A stretch of DNA of 64,000 bases from Helicostylum pulchrum. Its lineage: Eukaryota; Mucoromycota; Mucoromycetes; Mucorales; Mucoraceae. The notes under the pieces are model-generated. The model made no database searches and had not been told where the DNA came from. It saw nothing but the letters and a program-made list of their open reading frames with translations. The stretch covers positions 124,001 through 188,000 of the forward strand of contig JAIXMO010000018.1 in the NCBI GenBank assembly GCA_025677825.1, written 5' to 3'. A program made the translations under genes and the position numbers. Below are positions 59,713 to 64,000 of this stretch, piece by piece; position 1 is the first letter of the stretch; every line of letters begins with the position of its first letter.

Positions 59713-60748
59713 ATGAGCACTAAACGATCGTCAAGTGATGTTTTTACTTCTGAAGCTAATGAGAAAGTAGTTGCAATAATTGCAAAAGAAACAGGCTTTC
59801 AAGGCATTCAACCTCAAGCGATGGAATCCCTGTCCAACATATTAGGTTCATGTACGTGTTTTTATATATACATGTACAAGTTTTTTTTTTTTCTTAATTG
59901 TATTATTATTATTCATCTAGATATCGAGAAAATGTTGACCTCTGCTCATTTATTTGCAGAACTAGGAAATAGAGCTAAACCAAACATTCACGATATTACT
60001 AGATCTTTAGAAAACGTTGGTATTCAAATAAATACCTTTCAAGAATATTTAGCTACACATATCAACGATAACGAAACAGGTTCGAGTTTGTTTTTTTTTA
60101 AAAAAAGAAAAGTGTATACATCTGTTGTTAACGTTTATATAGTTACTAAAACCAGTAAATATTTCAAAACGGCTAAATCGAATAAATCCACTTTGGAGCA
60201 AATACCTGAATTTTTACCTTCTGAAAATGAAGAATCGGATGAAGAAGATGAAGATACCGAAAATGGTGTGCCTACATATGTGCCACCTCATCTTCCATCA
60301 TTCCCTAGTAAACATTCATTTAGACAAACACCAGTAAATATACGTATCTTTTTATATGTTTCGATCTATCTAATATATACTGTCTGTTTAGATATATATC
60401 CAAAGACCTGACGACCCACAAAAAGTACGAGAATTAAATTCAGAACAATCACGTACAGTAGAAGAAAACTTAAAGAAATTAATGTCAGCAGAAAATCAAT
60501 TATTACGGCAAGCAAATGTGGAATCAGCAACTGCATTACTTTCTACTACAAAGGGTAATAATATTATGATGCCCATCGTTAATTATGAAGGATTTATTCA
60601 AAGAAGAAAGAGGTCAAAGATATCTGGTACTACACTTAATGTAGAAGGCTCGGATGAATTGAAAAAGGGTAATAAGAAATCAAATAATAATGACGGTGAA
60701 GAAGATGAGTTAGAAGCAGCAGCTGAAGCAGCTGAAGAGTTTGAATAA
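59713..60748 (+). CDS. TAF8: TFIID subunit TAF8
   Basis: Four exons (59713-59851, 59921-60079, 60143-60333, 60392-60748) give 281 aa. The histone-fold (Bromo_TP) domain covers residues 10-95 (VVAIIAKETGFQGIQPQAME, then KMLTSAHLFAELGNRAKPN). The TAF8 C-terminal signature is VPTYVPPHLPSFPSKHSF followed by YIQRPDDPQKVREL. TAF8 pairs with TAF10 and joins TAF2 to TFIID for promoter binding by RNA polymerase II. The tail is acidic with Ala/Glu repeats. Intron 2 has a weak donor (GTTCGA) and leaves the frame open if retained (21 extra codons), so intron retention would give a slightly longer protein. Confidence 0.88.
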
Positions 60749-61002
60749 AGTCTATAGTTTATATGTTTACATTAAAGCGATTGACATATATATAAAAGTT
60801 TGGCATATACGTTAAAATGGTACCGCCTTTTTTTTAAAGAAGAATTACTGGGTTTACCACACTTATATTTTAACCCTTGACTACTTTGAGTGAATGATGG
60901 CATCGTTTGTGTTGCCCAAAACTTATATGATAAAAAAAAATAGCCGTCTTAATTTCTTTTTGGTTCACCTGAACAAGAGTTAAAAAGACAAAAGTTGAAC
61001 CT

Positions 61003-61361
61003 TTAGAGAATTCTTGGTACACGCTCTATTTACATGTTCAGGTAAAAAAACAAGTTGGAACAACATTTTTGGGGTTAAAGCTGTATTGATCGATCAAGTT
61101 GAATATGTTTCGCATTCTGAACTGGTCTTGCTTCAATCCACCACGATTGAAAAGACTACTGCTGCGTACAAATTGTACGAAGATTTATTAAAACTGGATA
61201 ACGACAAGATCCAGTTGAAAAATAAGCTCTTGGGACCTCTTTTAGATTCTCTAGCACAAATTGTTACAAAACAACTGAAAACATACAATGGTCAGGTTAT
61301 TGCAAATATTTCGGCAAAAAATGGGTCTTTGAATACATTACTTTTAAAAAATAAATCATAA
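61003..61361 (+). other. orphan ORF with the EFLVH motif
   Basis: A frame without ATG start (about 119 codons) begins with the motif REFLVHALFTCSGKK, shared with the inverted repeat at 55.3-55.7 kb. It continues with protein-like helices (TTIEKTTAAYKLYEDLLKLD, LGPLLDSLAQIVTKQLK) and stops at 61361. It may be the last exon of an unknown gene or a mobile-element fragment. No family recognised. It lies between TAF8 and the bZIP gene. Confidence 0.4.
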
Positions 61362-61890
61362 CTATATTATTGCTTGCTTTATTTACTCTGTGTTCTAAAA
61401 TCACGTACTTATACAGCTAAAAAATAATCGATGAAAACACGGGATATGAAATATACAAAATATCCAAAAGCTAACCATAGAAAAAAAACACTGATATTAA
61501 AGAGAATTACTATATAAAAAAGATTTAAGAATTGTCAGGATATTTTAAAAGACGAGCCATATTTATGTTCTTGAAAATAAATAAGGAGGTGTTAGTTGTA
61601 AAAAGAGAATCTGCGTGCACCGTATAAGTTCAATATATGTTATAATTGAAAATCATACACAGCTGGATATGTAAAATGCTTGATAAAAAAGAATTTTCTT
61701 GTCCAAGCGTTTTTCTACCTGTTTGTTGAGAGCCAAAATACTTACAAATCAGCTTCAAAACAGTCACACAATCTACAGTACAAAAGTACCAGAAACACAT
61801 AGAAAAAAAAAAGGTTCCCTTTACTCCGCCTCGTCAGTGCAGTCTATTCTCTTCCTTCTTTCTCTTAACTTTTTTTTTATCGTATTGTAA
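61362..61890. other. intergenic upstream of the bZIP gene
   Basis: AT-rich. A CT-rich leader precedes the ATG at 61891. No gene seen. Confidence 0.5.
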
Positions 61891-63109
61891 ATGAATACTA
61901 CTTTAGCAGAGATTATAACAAAGATTACTAGCCAAGGCCAAAACCCTGATGTTTCCTTTTTAAAGGATGATCCAAAAGCCCAAACGATGCTTTTGATGGC
62001 TCTGTTATCTAGCGTGAATGCAAAGAACAATGGTCAAAATGGGTCTGGAGTAATCGATACTGATAAGCGTAAATATGATTCCGTGAGCAGTCCTAGTAGT
62101 TCTCCTAGTCCTCCTAGAGGTAAGCTAGCTTTTTTTAAAAAAATAAGTGGATCAAGTTAATAAGTTTTGAGAATTAGCTGATTCAGAATCACCTAGAAGA
62201 GTGGGTAGAAAGCCCGTTACCAGTGATGATGATGATGTAAGATTGGATAGATTTTGTTATTATGCAAGCATTTATACTAATTATGGTTCTTTATATATGC
62301 TGTAGTCAGATAATCCTAAATCTAAGAGAAAGGCACAAAACAGAGCTGCGCAAAGAGCTTTTAGAGAACGTAAAGAAAACCATGTTCGAGTATTGGAAGA
62401 AAGAGTTAAAGAATTGGAAGATATGAATGTAGATAAAAACTTGGAATTGCAGCAGGAAAATGAAAAGTTGAAAGAAATGGTAGCTAAATTAAAATATGAA
62501 AATGAAGCGTTACTTGGATCATCTTCTTCATTCGATTTCCCGTTATCTAATAATTCAGTAACAAGTGATTCTAGTAGGCCAAATAAGTTGATTAGGTCAT
62601 CTGGTAATAATAATGATGATGTTTACTTTGATACGTTTAGTAGTAGTACATTATCTCGCTCTTCAAATTCAAATACACCAGAAACACAGCATCAGCTAAA
62701 TATTGACGATATATTAGGATTAGATACTTCTGTTCTACCTTCTGATGCTATACTTGATCATTCAGAGTTATTGGGCTTTAATAATGATTACTCTGGCCAA
62801 TTAAACGATATCTTGGATCAACACAGATTAACTTTTGCGACAAACCCATCTGAATTTGACTTCTTTTATCCTTTATCTTCAAATAATGACGTACTTGATA
62901 CTGCCTCAATACAATTACCTGCTGACAATGAAGGTGAAAAACACGTTCATGATATCACTAAAGTATGGGAGAAAGTATCTCAACATCCCAGATTTGATGA
63001 AGTCGATATGGATGTTCTTTGTGATGAAATGAAGAAAAAGGCTGTTTGTGTAGATGTAGATTTGAATGATGAACTTGAAAAAGTTGTTAACCAATTTTAC
63101 CCTGTTTAG
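61891..63109 (+). CDS. AP-1/Pap1-like bZIP transcription factor
   Basis: Three exons (61891-62119, 62178-62236, 62306-63109) give 363 aa. The basic region KRKAQNRAAQRAFRERK (about 103-119) is the Pap1/Yap type (NxxAQxxFR), followed by a Leu zipper (VLEERVKELEDM onward). The C-terminal block VWEKVSQHPRFDEVD, then LCDEMKKKAVC, has Cys 335 and Cys 344 as in the PAP1 C-terminal Cys-rich domain, which senses peroxide by masking a nuclear export signal. Only two Cys remain there and none is obvious in a central n-CRD, so redox control may be simpler than in Yap1. The middle is Ser/Asn/Asp-rich. Intron 1 contains T7A7. Confidence 0.93.
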
Positions 63110-63232
63110 TAGTTTTTTTTTTTTATTGTTTTTCTTTATATCATTTGTAAACACACACGCCCCATCTCAACACCTTTTTTTTTTCATAGTAATAATAAAT
63201 AAAACAAATATATTTGTGTGTATTTTTTTCTT

Positions 63233-63570
63233 TTAAGATCTCATTAATGAAACACCCATAATAATACAAGCAAGAGAGACATAAGGACTTAAACGTTCGC
63301 CAATACGTGCTGCTTTCCAAATTAATCCAAACACACTATACATTAAAAAAAATCAGTACTTTTTTTTTCTTGGTCTTAAAAAAAACTACGGATATTTACC
63401 CAGTCTTGTTTCTATCGACTAAAGAAGGTGCTTGTGCTCTAACATAGGTACATGTACAGATTAACAATAAGATGACTAAAAGTAAAGATTGAAAATTGAA
63501 AATTGCTGACTACAATACATGGTTAATTAACATCTGTTGCTTACATTGTTTAGTTTTTGTTACTTACCAT
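63233..63570 (-). CDS. KSH1: Kish (TMEM167), Golgi secretory protein
   Basis: Three exons (63568-63570, 63400-63509, 63233-63335) give 71 aa, the standard Kish size. The first coding exon is only the ATG. The protein matches the family almost throughout: [20 protein letters not shown], then [20 protein letters not shown] and [12 protein letters not shown]. It has two membrane helices. Kish proteins sit in early Golgi membranes and are required for protein secretion. The gene is cut into pieces too short to show as a single open frame. It is convergent with the bZIP gene, 123 bp apart. Confidence 0.95.
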
Positions 63571-64000
63571 AATGTTGAATTGCAATAACAAAGAGAGAGA
63601 AACTAGATGATTAAAATAATTTGCTTTTCGAAACTGGTGTTTTTTATTTGTGACGTGTTTAACATTTGTTTGTTCACACTGTATCCTTAATCCCAAAAGC
63701 ATTGTACACTATTTGGGATAAGTGTGCTTTGTTTATAACTGTTGTTATTTATTGTTTGACATGTAAAAAATATTTTTTTCCTTATATTATTTTAAAAAAA
63801 GAAGAAGTGCCTCTGGCCTATGTCGATATATGTTACGTACAGTATTGCGTTATCCGGGACTTCTTCTTCTTCTAATATAGTCAAGTAGGTAATTTTTTGT
63901 TGCCTCAGCACGTTTACTAAAACAAACATTCTACTTACGACAGTAACAGAACTGTACCGTATGAGAAACCCTTTATAATTTATTTCTGAAAAAAAAACAT
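63571..64000. other. right-edge flank
   Basis: Upstream region of KSH1. An open frame at 63666-63875 has no protein-like content. No gene supported up to the window edge. Confidence 0.5.

Noticed and set aside
1..64000. tRNA, rRNA or CRISPR features
   Set aside because: No B-box-like GGTTCGAATCC in a cloverleaf context, no rRNA-like sequence and no regularly spaced direct repeats were found by eye.

Overview
The window looks like nuclear DNA of an early-diverging fungus, most likely of the order Mucorales. The DNA is very AT-rich with long A/T homopolymers. Genes are split by many short GT-AG introns (mostly 50-110 bp). The protein set is fungal (Msb1-like RhoGAP fold, Zn2Cys6, Pap1-type bZIP, Las1, Hrq1, Kish, La). 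The left edge carries a relic of a Fanzor, a eukaryotic TnpB-like nuclease. The genus cannot be read from the sequence. No rRNA, tRNA or CRISPR array was seen. Gene models were made by hand by matching splice sites and codon phase. A frame that stays open across every junction supports most of them, but no transcript data were available. | Layout. 0-6.2 kb: broken Fanzor relic, then a gene desert full of poly-T/poly-A. 6.2-17 kb: TALE homeodomain gene, Msb1/Mug8-like RhoGAP gene, DBP5 helicase, HAD hydrolase with a possible mitochondrial presequence, a small putative secreted Cys-rich protein, MED19, and an 84-residue unknown. 17-26.4 kb: HRQ1 helicase, a multi-span membrane protein, EMC4, and a head-to-head pair of RNA-processing genes (RBM26/27-like and FAM192A/Fyv6-like). 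27-36 kb: Zn2Cys6 factor, a confused locus with spliceable frames on both strands, La protein, GATA-finger protein, ribosomal protein eL20. 36-46 kb: small unknown gene, SAM methyltransferase, then a tail-to-tail pair of paralogues of an unrecognised family. One paralogue is intact (seven exons, 451 aa) and one is broken by two frameshifts. 46-54 kb: small orphan gene, NOP2, LAS1, an Ett1/Nro1-like gene. 54-57.8 kb: relic zone with a LINE-like 3' fragment and an inverted repeat. 57.8-64 kb: 546-aa unknown, TAF8, an orphan ORF sharing the repeat motif, a Pap1-like bZIP factor and the small Golgi protein gene KSH1 (Kish). | Function. Most recognised genes are housekeeping genes for transcription (MED19, TAF8, several DNA-binding factors), mRNA processing and export (DBP5, RBM26/27, FAM192A), ribosome production (NOP2, LAS1, eL20), Pol III transcript handling (La), DNA repair (HRQ1) and the secretory pathway (EMC4, KSH1). 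The best candidates for something undescribed are the 44-kb paralogue pair, whose core shows a D...ExK nuclease-like pattern, and the Fanzor relic.
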